A program made the position numbers and the translations under genes. Source: JALYUA01 sp039933215 (GTDB lineage Bacteria; Acidobacteriota; Thermoanaerobaculia; UBA5066; Gp7-AA6). Taken from it: a DNA stretch of 64,000 nucleotides. The notes under the pieces are model-generated. The model saw nothing but the letters and a program-made list of their open reading frames with translations, ran no database searches and had not been told where the DNA came from. The stretch is from positions 1 to 64,000 of the forward strand of contig JBDTOO010000011.1 of NCBI GenBank assembly GCA_039933215.1. Direction: 5' to 3'. Below are positions 1-12,555 of the stretch, piece after piece (within the stretch, counting starts at the first letter, position 1; the number at the start of each line of letters is the position of its first letter).

Positions 1-268
1 TCTTCTCGGTCTGCGCCTGGAGGATCTTGAAGATCAGGTCCTGCTTGCGCATCCCGGTCGCGTTCTCGACCTCCAGGTCTTTGGCGATCTTCAGGAGCTG
101 CGGGATCTTGATCTCGTGCAGCGCTCGGATGTCGAGCGTGTCGCCATGCTCGATCGCGAGGGCTTCCTGCTCCTGCTCCTCCGCGGTCGTGTCGGGCAGA
201 CCCTCCGGAGTCACGGGGGGCTCCAGCGTCTGCACGTCCGAGCCGTTCGACCCTTTTCTTCTAGCCAT
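1..268 (-). CDS. rho: Transcription termination factor Rho, N-terminal part (cut by window edge)
   Basis: Only the first 89 or so codons are present; the gene runs off the left edge. The protein starts MARRKGSNGSDV, followed by an acidic, Glu/Gln-rich stretch. From about residue 48 it has the Rho N-terminal helical domain (LHEIKIPQLLKIAKDLEVEN, then a RKQDLIFKIL motif), which precedes the RNA-binding OB fold in Rho. Rho is the hexameric RNA helicase that ends transcription of untranslated RNA. The ATG at 266-268 overlaps the end of engB by 8 nt, so rho is very likely the last-placed visible gene of the clpX-lon-engB-rho transcription unit. The ATPase part is not visible, so the call rests on the N-terminal motif. 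Confidence 0.88.
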   Translation of the reverse strand, partial: MARRKGSNGSDVQTLEPPVTPEGLPDTTAEEQEQEALAIEHGDTLDIRALHEIKIPQLLKIAKDLEVENATGMRKQDLIFKILQAQTEK

Positions 269-854
269 GTGCTCTCTCCTCGCCTCGCGAGATGACCCGG
301 CGGATCTCCCGCCGCAGCTCGTCAATTCCTTCGCCCGTCTTCGCCGACACGGGCCACACGGCGCCGTGCCCCTTCTCGATCGCCCGCCGGGCGCGCACGC
401 GCTCGGCCGAACCCACCCGATCCCACTTCGTCGCGATCGCGAGCGACGGGACGCCCACGCTCTCGAGGTAGTCCCTCAGCTCGACGTCCGCCGCCGCGTC
501 GGGAACCCGTGAGTCGATCAGCCTCAGGGCCAGGCTCACGCGCCCGCTCCCGAAGAGCTCGTCGGCCAGGCGCGCCCAGCCTTCGCGCTCTTCCTTCGAC
601 CGCCGGGCGTACCCGGCGCCGGGAAGGTCGGCGATGTGATGTCCGTCTCGTGTTTCATAAAAGTAGATTCCGCGCGTCTTGCCCGGGGTCTTGCCGACCC
701 GGGCCGCCTCGACTCCCAGGAGCCGGTTCAAAAGGCTCGACTTCCCGACGTTCGACCGCCCGACCATGGCGACGACCGGATGGTCGCCCGCGGGAAAGTC
801 TTCGCGCCGGTGAACCGCGGCGATCAGGGCGCCGCGGTCCTCATCCCTTTTCAA
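261..854 (-). CDS. engB: Ribosome biogenesis GTPase EngB (YihA/YsxC)
   Basis: This 197-residue TRAFAC GTPase has all the family marks: P-loop GRSNVGKS at residues 32-39, G3 motif DLPGAGYA near 76-83, G4 motif TKWD at 142-145 and a G5 SAK near residue 171. EngB acts late in assembly of the 50S ribosomal subunit in the cytoplasm. The length fits the family (about 195-210). The first usable start is a TTG at 852-854, because lon's stop codon closes the same frame just upstream; no clear ribosome binding site is visible, so an internal GTG a little further in is possible. It lies 15 nt after lon and overlaps rho by 8 nt, which points to co-transcription. Confidence 0.93.
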   Translation of the reverse strand: MKRDEDRGALIAAVHRREDFPAGDHPVVAMVGRSNVGKSSLLNRLLGVEAARVGKTPGKTRGIYFYETRDGHHIADLPGAGYARRSKEEREGWARLADELFGSGRVSLALRLIDSRVPDAAADVELRDYLESVGVPSLAIATKWDRVGSAERVRARRAIEKGHGAVWPVSAKTGEGIDELRREIRRVISRGEERAHG

Positions 855-869
855 GTCGTTCGGCCGCGA

Positions 870-3269
<2,400 letters not shown>

Positions 3270-3325
3270 GGGGATCGGGTCCTTTCGAACCCGCGGCGAT
3301 CGGCCGCGGGCCGAGGGGGTCGGTT

Positions 3326-4570
<1,245 letters not shown>

Positions 4571-4595
4571 TCAGCCTCCGGCGGGGATGGAAACG

Positions 4596-4624
4596 ATTCT
4601 AGGCGGCTGTCGGGGGCCCGTCAA
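4596..4624 (-). promoter_or_regulatory. Sigma-70 type promoter of the clpX-lon-engB-rho unit
   Basis: Read on the minus strand, TTGACG (4619-4624) is followed by an exact 17-nt spacer and TAGAAT (4596-4601). Five of six bases match the consensus in each box. The expected start of transcription is about 20 nt before the clpX ATG. The call rests on sequence match and position only. Confidence 0.65.
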
Positions 4625-4771
4625 CGCCTCGACCCGCCCCTGTTTCAATCTAGCACACCCAGCAACATTAACGCCCACCAGCGGGCGCTATTCCAGTACG
4701 CGGGAGGCGGCCGTGGCGATTCAGGACGGGCGCGTGCTGTCAACGACTTCGGGGCCTTCTAGCGCGCCCGC

Positions 4772-4928
4772 AGGTGACCGGTGACAGCAGCACCCCGTCG
4801 CCCAAGCCGCTGGTGACGGGTGACAGGTGACAGGTGACAGCAGCACCGAGAACGGGCGAGCGCGGGGTGAGTGAGGAGGGGTGTCCGGGACTGCTGTCAC
4901 CGGACACCTGGCACCCGTCACCTGTCAC
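4772..4928. repeat. GTGACAG-type repeat cluster between clpP and clpX
   Basis: The 362-nt gap between clpX and clpP (4571-4932) has no gene I can support. Its half nearer clpP holds many copies of a GGTGACAG unit in both orientations: forward copies around 4772-4788 and 4811-4836, and inverted copies around 4896-4928. An imperfect cluster of the same unit lies between clpP and tig. A GGTGTCCGG/CCGGACACC inverted repeat (4880-4888 and 4900-4908, 11-nt loop) lies within it just after the clpP stop. There is no T-run, so it is not a classical terminator. The rest of the gap contains the clpX promoter. Confidence 0.7.
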
Positions 4929-4932
4929 GCGT

Positions 4933-5571
<639 letters not shown>

Positions 5572-5650
5572 TAGGGCTTTATCTCCGGGTGACAGCCTCT
5601 GAAACATCGAGACGCGGCGCCCGAATTCCGGCCACCGGCGCTGCCGTCTC

Positions 5651-5700
5651 CTGCCACCTGTCACCTGTCACCTGTCTTCTGTTACCTGTCTTCTGCCACC
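5651..5700. repeat. GTGACAG-type repeats between tig and clpP, reaching into tig
   Basis: Several copies of CACCTGTC and related CTTCTG/TACCTGTC units (plus strand) fill the space before clpP and cover the last codons of tig, including its stop. They match the repeats on the other side of clpP. The C-terminal residues VAEDR of tig are therefore encoded by repeat sequence, suggesting that the repeat array has replaced or trimmed the original gene end. Confidence 0.65.
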
Positions 5701-6995
5701 TCTTCCGAGGGTAGCACCCGCGCCTCGTTAATCAAGAGGTCGACCGCCCGGGCGAGGCGCATCTCGTCCCGGAGCGCCGTCAGGCCGTCGCTCTTCGCCA
5801 TCTGCTCGCGCAGCTCCGCCGGATCGACCCCGCGCCGCGCCGCGGCCTTCTTGAACTCCGCTTCGACCTCCGTGTCGAGGACTTCGATCCCCTCCTGAGC
5901 GGCGATCCGGTCGAGAAGGAGGTACTCCTGGACCCGCCGCACCGCGCCCTCGCGGGCCGAATCGCGCAGGTTCTCCCAGTCGGCGTCCTTGGGATCGACC
6001 CCGTTCGCGGACAGATAGCGCGCGTAGTCCTGGAGACCCGAGATGATCTCCGATTCGACGAGCACCTCGGGGGCCGGGACCGTCGTCTTCGAGAGGAGGC
6101 TTTCGAGAATCTCTCTCCGAAACCTCCGGCGGCGCTCGATCTCCTTCTCACGGCGGAGCCCGTCGCGGACCTTTTGCCGGAGGCCCTCCGCCGTCTCCCC
6201 TTCCGCCGCCTGCTTCGCGAGCTCGTCGTCGAGCTCCGGAAGGCGTTTCTCCTTCAACGCCGCGAGGGTCAGCTCGTAGTCGACGGTCTTCCCGCGGAAC
6301 TCCTCGTTCGGGAAGTCGTCGGCGAACGTCTTGCGGAACTTGCGCGTTTCGCCGGGCGTCGCGCCGCGGAGCGCCTCGTTGATCTCCGGCATCGAATCCG
6401 GGTGCGCGACCTCGAGGGTGACCTTCTCGTCGCGAAACGTTCGCGGGTTCTGCCCGGGCGCGAGGATCTCGACGAAGCTGCCGGTGATATCCGCCACCGC
6501 GTAGTCGCCGGGAGCGGCCGAGCGGCCTTCGATGGGGTGGAACTCGGCGTGCTGCTCCCGGAAGCGGTCGATGACGCCCGCGATCTCCTCTTCGGTCGGC
6601 TCGATCGGCTGGTCGTGGACGGGAACCGCCCGATATTCGGGCAGCTCGATCGACGGCTTCAGGTCGAGCTTGGCCGTGAACCGGATGGGCCCCGGCGGAT
6701 CCCAGGTCAGGGCCTCGATGTGCGGCCGGCCGAGCACCGCGAGCTTCTTCTCTTCCACCGCGGCGGCGAGGGCGTCGGGCAGGACCTGCTCGAGCACATC
6801 CCCGCGGATCTCGTCGGCGAACTTCTTCTGCACGACGCCCTCCGGCGCGTGCCCCTTGCGGAACCCGGGGATGGCGGCGCCCTTCGTGTACGCCCGCGTG
6901 ACCGCCTTCCAGGCCTTCTCGACGTCCTCCACCGGGACCTCGATCTCGAGCTGGGTCCTCGTCGGAGACTCCTCCTGCGCGTTCAAAACGACCAT
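5682..6995 (-). CDS. tig: Trigger factor, ribosome-associated chaperone and prolyl isomerase
   Basis: This 437-residue protein matches the length and layout of trigger factor. It has an N-terminal ribosome-binding domain with the signature GFRKGHAP at 44-51, a central FKBP-like peptidyl-prolyl isomerase domain (about 155-245) and a long charged helical C-terminal domain. It binds nascent chains at the ribosome exit tunnel. Gene order tig-clpP-clpX-lon is widely conserved. The start is the ATG at 6993-6995; no strong ribosome binding site is visible. It lies 20 nt after a subtilisin gene, so a promoter may sit inside that gene. The last codons are made of the repeat described at 5651-5700. Confidence 0.95.
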   Translation of the reverse strand: MVVLNAQEESPTRTQLEIEVPVEDVEKAWKAVTRAYTKGAAIPGFRKGHAPEGVVQKKFADEIRGDVLEQVLPDALAAAVEEKKLAVLGRPHIEALTWDPPGPIRFTAKLDLKPSIELPEYRAVPVHDQPIEPTEEEIAGVIDRFREQHAEFHPIEGRSAAPGDYAVADITGSFVEILAPGQNPRTFRDEKVTLEVAHPDSMPEINEALRGATPGETRKFRKTFADDFPNEEFRGKTVDYELTLAALKEKRLPELDDELAKQAAEGETAEGLRQKVRDGLRREKEIERRRRFRREILESLLSKTTVPAPEVLVESEIISGLQDYARYLSANGVDPKDADWENLRDSAREGAVRRVQEYLLLDRIAAQEGIEVLDTEVEAEFKKAAARRGVDPAELREQMAKSDGLTALRDEMRLARAVDLLINEARVLPSEEVAEDR

Positions 6996-7015
6996 AGGCG
7001 CCGGAGTCTACTGGA

Positions 7016-8572
7016 TCAGGAGCGCGGCAGGACGCGTCCCACCGGCCGGCGATGCGGGCGGGGGATCGGCTGGGCGCGCGGCTGTGTCGGAGCTCCGGCC
7101 GCCGCCACCGCCGCGGCGACGTCGAGCCGGCCCCAGCCGAACACGGCGTTCGGCACCGACGCGCCCGGAAATCCGCCGCAGTCCTGCGTCGAGGTCAGGG
7201 GCGCGGCGGTCCGCTCGAGAAGAGAGGCCGTCGCGGCGACGTTCCCGATGAGCGCCGGGGCAGACGACCAGAGAAGCGCGACGGCGCCGGTCACGTGCGG
7301 GGCCGCCGCCGAGGTGCCCGAGAAAGTGCGGTAGCCGTCCGCCGAGACCGAGGTGCGGATGTTGACGCCGGGCGCCGCGATCTCCGGCTTCAGCCGGCCC
7401 GATCCGTCCGCGGCGGCCGGGCCGCGGCTCGAGAACCCGGCGATCTGGTCGTCGAGATCCGTGGCGGCGACCGTGAAGGACGAGGCGTAGAAGGTCGGGG
7501 CGTCGTCGATGGTCGCGCAGGACGGCCCCGAGTTGCCCGCAGAAACAGACACGAAGATGCCGGCCGCCACCACGTGGTCGACGACGGCGACGAGTACGTT
7601 CGGATCCGTGCAGCCCTCGCTCGCCGGGCAGCCCCACGAGTTGTTGATGACGTGCGGGGCGAGATCGGCGCGCGGGTTGCCTCCGTGTACGTCGGTCGGC
7701 TCGAGAAACCACTCGAAGCACTCCGCGTAGCGCGCCGGAGTTCCGACGCCCCGATCCATGTTCCGGCAGCCGATGAGCCGAGCCCCGGGCGCCACGCCGA
7801 TGCGGTTGCCCGCGAGGTCGTCCCCGACGGAAACGCCCGACGTGGACGTGCCGTGACCGTCGTCGTCGCAGGGGGCCGGCGCGTCGGCCCCGCAGGGATT
7901 GCCGGCCGCCGCGTCGTGGATGGCGTCGTGCCAGTGATGGTCGTGCGAGACTACGGCGCCGTCGAAGCCGCGGTAATGCGGCTTCAGCGCCGGATGGTCC
8001 CACACGAAGCCCGTGTCGGCGACGCCGACCACGATGCCCTGTCCGGTGAAGCCGCGCTCCCACACCTCGGGCGCGCCGATCCTGGTGAGGTTCGGCTCGA
8101 TGGCGAGCTCCACGCTCGCGGAGAGAATGGAGGGATCCGTGCGGGAAACCGGCTCGCGCTCGATCCGGATCCGGGGATTCGCCGCGACGCTCGAGACGTC
8201 GTCGCGGGAGGCGAGCTCCTCCGCGAGCGCGCGCGGCGCCTCCACCTCGATCATGTTGACGACGAAGTACGGCCGGAACGGGACCCCGGCCGCCGCGAGT
8301 CGAGCCAGCAGCGGGGCCTGGGAGCGATTCGCCTGCTCCCGCAGCGCGCCGGCCACGAACCGGATCCGCTCGACACGGTCCGCGATGCGCGCCGCCCCCG
8401 AGAGATCCGCCTCCTCCCGCAGGACGACCAGAAACGAGGCCGGCTCGCCGGAAGGACGGCCCGAGAAGATCCGCTCGTCGATCGGCGCCGCCGCCGTCAG
8501 CCGGCGCGCCGGCGCCGCCGCCAGGGCCAGGGCCGCGAACAGGAGCATCCGAAGGGGGATCGGGGGCCGCAC
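7016..8572 (-). CDS. Secreted S8 (subtilisin-like) serine peptidase
   Basis: This 518-residue protein has an N-terminal signal sequence (about 1-28), an inhibitor-I9-like propeptide region (about 45-138) and a subtilisin catalytic domain. Triad residues are Asp186 in VADTGFVWDHP, His240 in DDDGHGTSTSG and Ser421 in SGTSAAAPHVTG; the oxyanion Asn347 sits in SAGNSG. Several Cys residues (for example 227, 235, 315, 321) could form disulphides outside the cytoplasm. The last 30 residues are Pro/Arg-rich and look disordered. Its target is unknown. It is not part of the large peptidase locus further on and has a more ordinary S8 layout than the two giant S8 proteins there. Confidence 0.9.
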   Translation of the reverse strand: MRPPIPLRMLLFAALALAAAPARRLTAAAPIDERIFSGRPSGEPASFLVVLREEADLSGAARIADRVERIRFVAGALREQANRSQAPLLARLAAAGVPFRPYFVVNMIEVEAPRALAEELASRDDVSSVAANPRIRIEREPVSRTDPSILSASVELAIEPNLTRIGAPEVWERGFTGQGIVVGVADTGFVWDHPALKPHYRGFDGAVVSHDHHWHDAIHDAAAGNPCGADAPAPCDDDGHGTSTSGVSVGDDLAGNRIGVAPGARLIGCRNMDRGVGTPARYAECFEWFLEPTDVHGGNPRADLAPHVINNSWGCPASEGCTDPNVLVAVVDHVVAAGIFVSVSAGNSGPSCATIDDAPTFYASSFTVAATDLDDQIAGFSSRGPAAADGSGRLKPEIAAPGVNIRTSVSADGYRTFSGTSAAAPHVTGAVALLWSSAPALIGNVAATASLLERTAAPLTSTQDCGGFPGASVPNAVFGWGRLDVAAAVAAAGAPTQPRAQPIPRPHRRPVGRVLPRS

Positions 8573-8705
8573 TCCGACACTCTAACGGACCATCGGGCCC
8601 GCGCATTCGCTGCGCGAACGGCGGGCCAGGAGATTTCAGGGTGAGGGCCCGTCATGCGACCCGCGGCGCTCGCACGCCGCCTCACACCATACTTTCAGCA
8701 GCCTG

Positions 8706-10583
8706 CTAGAGGCCGGCCCGGCGCCTCGCCGCTTCGAGGCCCTGCTGCGCCTCGCGGAACCGGGGCTTGAGACGCAGGGCCTCCTCGTAGTGCGGGATCG
8801 CCTCCCGGTAGCGTTTCCCGGCGGCGAGGAGGTCCGCGAGATTCAGGTGCGCCTCGGGATAGTCGGGCTTCGCCGCGATCGCCGCCTCGTACTTCTTCTC
8901 GGCCTCGACCGCCTCGCCCTGGGCGTCGAGAGCCGAGCCCAGCACGTAGAGGGCCTCGGGCAGACCGTGGCGGATCGAAAGGGCCTGCTCGACCGGCGCG
9001 ACCGCATCCTTCGGACGTCCCTCCCGGACGAGCGCCACCCCGATCTGGACGAAGGCCTCCGCGAAGTCCGGGTGAAGGCGCGTGGCCTCTTCGAAGCGGG
9101 ACCGCGCCTCCGCGGGACGGCCTTCCGCGAAGGAGAGGCTTCCGAGAGCGTAGAGGGCGTCGCGGGATCCCGGCGCGATGCGCAGCGCTTCCTGGAGATG
9201 GCGCGAGGCCTCCTCCGACCGGCCGCGCCGCGCGAGCTCGTTGCCGAGGTCGATCTGCATGGTCTCGTTCGGGCCGGTCACGGCGATCGCGTGCCCGTAG
9301 AGGGTGAGCGAGTCCCGCCAGGTCGCCACCTGGCGGATCGTCAGCGCGGAGAGCGCGAGGACGATCACGCCCGCGGCCGCCGCGAGCGCGCGCGCGGGGA
9401 GGCGCCCCTCGAGAAGAGAGGCGGCGCCCCACGCCGCCGCCACCGCCAGACCGAGAGACGGGAGGTACGTGTACCGGTCCGCCAGGCCCTGCCACCCGAC
9501 CTGGACGATCCCGAGCACCGGCGCGAGCGCGATCAGATACCAGAGCCAGCCGGCGAGGAGATACGGGCGCGAGCGCCGCGCGACCCAGACGGCGGCGGAA
9601 ATCGCGGCGAGAAGCGCGAGAGCCCCCCACGTCCGCCAACCCAGCGCGGCGGCGGGGTGGGGATAGAAGACGGCGAGCTTCGCCGGCCAGATCGTGAGCG
9701 CCAGGTACCGGACGATCGAGACGACGGCGTTCTCGAGGCGGAGGCCCGCGGAGAGGGCGAGCGCCGACGTGGCGCCGCCCGCGCGCTGGGCTCGGAGCGC
9801 CAGCCATCCTCCGGCGATCGCGAGGACGGCGTAGGGGATCTTCTCGACGAGAAGACTTCGCGTCCCGGGCGCCGGAACGCTCGCGGCGTCGCGCGGCGGC
9901 GTTCCGAAGCGGCGCAGCGGCCAGAAATCGAGGACGAGCAACAGGAGCGGAAGCGTGACGAGCGTCGCCTTCGCCATGAGGCTCGCCGCGAAGAGGATGA
10001 GGCTGCAGGCATAGGCCCCGCGGTTGCGAGAGCGGCTCCATCGCGCCCACGCCGCGATCGCCAGGAGGCCGAGGCAGGCGGAGAGCACGTCCTTGCGCTC
10101 CGCGATCCAGGCGACCGACTCGACCCGCAGCGGATGCAGCCCGAAGAGAAGGGCGGCCGCGGCGCTCCGGCCGGTGCGGCCGGTCGCGGCCCGGAGAAGG
10201 AGGAACACGAGAGCGACGTTGATCGAGTGGAACAGCAGGCTCGTGAAGTGATGGCCGGCGGGTGAGAGTCCGAAGAGGGAGACGTCCGCCATGTGCGAGA
10301 GCCAGGTCAGCGGATGCCAGTTCGAAGCCTCCCTCGACGTGAAGGCCCAGCCGACGTTGGCGGCCGAGAGGCCCGCGCGGACGTGCGCGTTGCGCACGAC
10401 ATAGGCCTCGTCGTCATAGCTGACGAAGTCGTTGCGAAACACCCCCGCAAAGACGAGGAACGTCGCCGCGGCGAGAAGGAGGGCCGGCAGCGCGGGCCGC
10501 GCCAGGAGGCTTTCCGGCGGCGCCGCCGGCACGGCTCGGGACGAAGAGGCGCGATGCGGTTTGCGGCGTCGGCCCGGCTTCAT
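8706..10583 (-). CDS. TMTC-like polytopic membrane protein with C-terminal TPR repeats
   Basis: This 625-residue protein has about ten hydrophobic segments in its first 400 residues and a run of tetratricopeptide repeats from about 420 to the end (for example ALYALGSLSFAEGRPAEARS). The first loop after TM1 carries an acidic DDE group at 57-59, as in GT-C glycosyltransferases. Residues 149-165 (LHPLRVESVAWIAERKD) match a block seen in bacterial and animal TMTC-type proteins, which include O-mannosyltransferases. Glycosyl transfer on the outer face of the membrane is thus possible but not shown. No ribosome binding site is evident at the ATG, and neighbours give no hint of a partner. Confidence 0.75.
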   Translation of the reverse strand: MKPGRRRKPHRASSSRAVPAAPPESLLARPALPALLLAAATFLVFAGVFRNDFVSYDDEAYVVRNAHVRAGLSAANVGWAFTSREASNWHPLTWLSHMADVSLFGLSPAGHHFTSLLFHSINVALVFLLLRAATGRTGRSAAAALLFGLHPLRVESVAWIAERKDVLSACLGLLAIAAWARWSRSRNRGAYACSLILFAASLMAKATLVTLPLLLLVLDFWPLRRFGTPPRDAASVPAPGTRSLLVEKIPYAVLAIAGGWLALRAQRAGGATSALALSAGLRLENAVVSIVRYLALTIWPAKLAVFYPHPAAALGWRTWGALALLAAISAAVWVARRSRPYLLAGWLWYLIALAPVLGIVQVGWQGLADRYTYLPSLGLAVAAAWGAASLLEGRLPARALAAAAGVIVLALSALTIRQVATWRDSLTLYGHAIAVTGPNETMQIDLGNELARRGRSEEASRHLQEALRIAPGSRDALYALGSLSFAEGRPAEARSRFEEATRLHPDFAEAFVQIGVALVREGRPKDAVAPVEQALSIRHGLPEALYVLGSALDAQGEAVEAEKKYEAAIAAKPDYPEAHLNLADLLAAGKRYREAIPHYEEALRLKPRFREAQQGLEAARRRAGL

Positions 10584-10688
10584 CGCGACAGTCTACGTTT
10601 AAGCCGACGAGGCGACGTTTCGTCGAGCGAGACGTTCGGCTGGGGCCAGGTCCTGACCGCCGACTCGGCTCGACGAGGGCGGAATCGC

Positions 10689-10773
10689 TGGTGCGAGAGG
10701 AGGGATTTGAACCCTCACGGGTTGCCCCACGGGATCCTAAGTCCCGCGCGTCTGCCAGTTCCGCCACTCTCGC
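10689..10773 (-). tRNA. tRNA-Leu, anticodon UAG
   Basis: This 85-nt gene folds into a full class II cloverleaf. The acceptor stem pairs GCGAGAG with CTCTCGC, the D stem pairs GCG with CGC, and the anticodon stem CGGGA/TCCCG holds the loop CTTAGGA with anticodon TAG. There is a long variable arm and a T arm GAGGG-TTCAAAT-CCCTC. The discriminator is A and the 3' CCA is encoded. It reads CUA and probably other CUN leucine codons. Confidence 0.97.
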
Positions 10774-10782
10774 TGCCGGTCG

Positions 10783-10811
10783 AGCGTACGCGGATGAACG
10801 GCCGGATTCAA
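10783..10811 (-). promoter_or_regulatory. Possible promoter of tRNA-Leu
   Basis: On the minus strand TTGAAT (10806-10811), a 17-nt spacer and TACGCT (10783-10788) lie directly before the tRNA, with the -10 box ending 9 nt upstream of the mature 5' end. The -35 box overlaps the msrB stop codon. The -10 match is only moderate. Confidence 0.4.
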
Positions 10812-11392
10812 CGCGTCTTCGCGGGCGAGCCCTTCGCGAAGAGAGAGACGTACTGCGAGTAACCCTCCCGGCGAAGGTCGCCGGCGGGGATGAAGCGGAG
10901 AGCGGCCGAGTTCATGCAATAACGGAGTCCCGCGGGAGGAGGGCCGTCGTCGAAGAGGTGGCCGAGGTGCGAGTCCGCGTGCGCCGACCGAACTTCGGTT
11001 CGAGAGCCCCCCAGCGAGGCATCGTTGCGGGTCTTCACGTTGGCCGCCACGAGAGGCTTCGAGAAGCTCGGCCAGCCTGTACCCGAGTCGAACTTGTCGA
11101 GAGAGGAGAAGAGCGGCTCTCCGGAGACGACGTCGACGTAGATCCCCGGGCGGTGGTTTTCGTCGTAGGCATTGTCGAAGGCATGCTCCGTCCCCTGCTC
11201 CTGCGTCACTTCGTACTGGAGAGGCGTGAGCCGCCGGCGAAGCTCCTCCTTCGAGGGCTTTTGAAAGCGACCCGTCCATCCCTGACCCGCCGTCGTCTGC
11301 GCCCCGGCGGTCGAAGCGATCGCGAGAAGCCCCGCCAGCAGAATCGGCCGCGCCAAGCGAATCCCCGGTCGGATCGCAAGAGGGCCCCTCAT
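10808..11392 (-). CDS. msrB: Exported peptide-methionine (R)-S-oxide reductase, MsrB type
   Basis: This 194-residue protein has a signal peptide (about 1-31, ending in ASTAGA) and one MsrB domain. Family blocks are GTEHAFDNAY at 67-76, SGTGWPSF at 103-110, the HLGHLF block at 142-147 and the catalytic Cys159 in RYCMNSAALRF. MsrB reduces methionine-R-sulfoxide in proteins. Cys159 is the only cysteine, so the two CxxC zinc sites and the resolving Cys found in many MsrBs are missing, and an outside thiol donor is needed. The gene overlaps the upstream thioredoxin-like gene by 4 nt (ATGA), making that protein the obvious partner candidate. The signal peptide places the repair outside the cytoplasm, fitting the nearby Met-rich secreted protein. 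Confidence 0.9.
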   Translation of the reverse strand: MRGPLAIRPGIRLARPILLAGLLAIASTAGAQTTAGQGWTGRFQKPSKEELRRRLTPLQYEVTQEQGTEHAFDNAYDENHRPGIYVDVVSGEPLFSSLDKFDSGTGWPSFSKPLVAANVKTRNDASLGGSRTEVRSAHADSHLGHLFDDGPPPAGLRYCMNSAALRFIPAGDLRREGYSQYVSLFAKGSPAKTR

Positions 11393-11910
11393 GGCCGGGC
11401 GTTCCGCGCCGTCGCAAGAATCTGCTCGAGCCTCGAGGCGTCTCCCCGGCGGGCGGAAGTCTCACCCGCATCGTTGTAGACGACCCGGCCCGCCGCATCG
11501 AGGAACGCCAGCGTCGGAATCGCCCCTCGATAGAAGCCCGAGACGAGCGCCTTCTGATCCCGAGAAGGATGATCGAGATCGACCACGAGGAACCGGGCGG
11601 CGTCCTTTTCCTTGGCATACAGAGCCACGAAGCGCTCCGCCTCGCGGTTCGTATTCCAGCAGTGGGATGTTCCGAAGAAGATCGCCGTCGGGCGGTCGCG
11701 GGCGATTCGCCCGTCCTCGGCGTTCTGAGCCCGGATTGGAAACGCGCTGGACGAGTCGTCGGTGAAAGACAAACCGGGAGCGAGCGTCAGGCCCATCGCT
11801 CCGCCCGCACCCGCAGGTGCGATCGCGATCGAAGGATCCGCCGCGATCAGACTCCCGGCCGCGAGAGACCAGAGTGCGGGCGCGATCACCGCAAGAATGG
11901 AAATCCTCAA
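11389..11910 (-). CDS. Exported thioredoxin-like protein with a single active-site Cys
   Basis: This 173-residue protein has an N-terminal signal (about 1-24) and a thioredoxin-like fold from about 65 to 170: strand AIFFG, then SHCWNTNREAERF where the CxxC helix should be, strand RFLVVDLD, the cis-Pro region GAIPTLAFLD and strand GRVVYND. Cys84 is the only cysteine; the second position of CxxC is Thr. A dithiol reductase is therefore unlikely, but a monothiol or mixed-disulphide role is possible. It is translationally coupled to msrB (ATGA overlap), so reduction or guidance of MsrB is the likeliest role, by inference. It follows the Met-rich gene by 95 nt. Confidence 0.75.
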   Translation of the reverse strand: MRISILAVIAPALWSLAAGSLIAADPSIAIAPAGAGGAMGLTLAPGLSFTDDSSSAFPIRAQNAEDGRIARDRPTAIFFGTSHCWNTNREAERFVALYAKEKDAARFLVVDLDHPSRDQKALVSGFYRGAIPTLAFLDAAGRVVYNDAGETSARRGDASRLEQILATARNARP

Positions 11911-12005
11911 GTCGCCTCCTCTCAGGAAACGGGGGCGAACCGCCCCGGCTGGATGGAGAAGGCCGGCCCTCGGGCCGGCCCATCGTCAGAAACTCGCGGA
12001 GAGCG

Positions 12006-12356
12006 TCACATCTTTTTGTCGGACATCATCTTCTTGCCCGACATCTTGACCTCGTGCGCCATCATCTTTCCATCCATCATCATGTACTTGACGGTCGTCA
12101 TCGAGCCCTCTTTCATCTCGCCGGTGACTTTGGTCGAGGCATCCCAGTTCATCATCATCTCTTTGCCCTTGCTGTCCTTCATCATCATCATCTTGCCCGA
12201 CTCGTCGACCTTCATGACCATGCCCTTTGCCGTCATCATCTTGCCGGCCATCTTCGAGTCGCTCTTCATCGTGTCGTCCTTCTTCATCGAATCCTGGGCG
12301 ACCGCGAAACCGGCACACAGGAGCGCCGACAGAGACCAGAGCGCGATTCTCTTCAC
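12006..12356 (-). CDS. Methionine-rich secreted protein
   Basis: The start is a GTG at 12354-12356 with AGGAGG seven bases upstream; a longer open frame with an upstream ATG lacks such a site. The 116-residue product has a signal peptide (about 1-20, ending GFAVA) and a mature part of about 96 residues, of which 25 are Met, in clusters such as GKMMMMKD and EMMMNWD. Lys is also frequent and Cys is absent. A repeat-like middle (KGMVMKVDESGKMMMM, then TTVKYMMMDGKMM) suggests a small beta-rich fold. Met clusters can bind Cu(I) or scavenge oxidants such as hypochlorite. With exported MsrB and a thioredoxin-like protein downstream, a recyclable oxidant sink is plausible, but copper binding cannot be ruled out. 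Confidence 0.75.
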   Translation of the reverse strand: MKRIALWSLSALLCAGFAVAQDSMKKDDTMKSDSKMAGKMMTAKGMVMKVDESGKMMMMKDSKGKEMMMNWDASTKVTGEMKEGSMTTVKYMMMDGKMMAHEVKMSGKKMMSDKKM

Positions 12357-12507
12357 GAGAGCCTCCTCACCGTACGACCGGAGCGCGAAATGCGCACCGC
12401 CGAAAAACCTCTTCTTAGCCGGGAACCGACGCATGAGGCCTGGCGAGCGGCCAACGGGACGTTAGAGAGACGGTCGCCGGGCCTCACGCGGAGTCTGTCG
12501 GCCGGAG

Positions 12508-12555
12508 GTCACGGAGAGATCACGACAACGTCACCTTTCGATCACGGCTCGTCAC
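12508..12555 (-). promoter_or_regulatory. Tandem GTGAYC repeats, likely response-regulator binding site
   Basis: Directly after the kinase stop codon, the minus strand reads four units GTGATCGAAAG, GTGACGTTGTC, GTGATCTCTCC and GTGACCTCCGG with an exact 11-bp period, preceded by one more GTGAC at 10 bp. Direct repeats at 11 bp are typical of OmpR/PhoB-family regulators. They lie about 150 nt before the Met-rich gene start. A similar set is in front of the regulator gene. Confidence 0.65.

Noticed and set aside
4880..4908. Inverted repeat after clpP as a terminator
   Set aside because: The stem is good but there is an 11-nt loop and no T-run, and it lies in the repeat cluster; it is reported there instead.
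4772..4928. CRISPR-like array beside clpP
   Set aside because: Units are short, irregularly spaced and in both orientations, with no spacers of constant length and no cas genes nearby.
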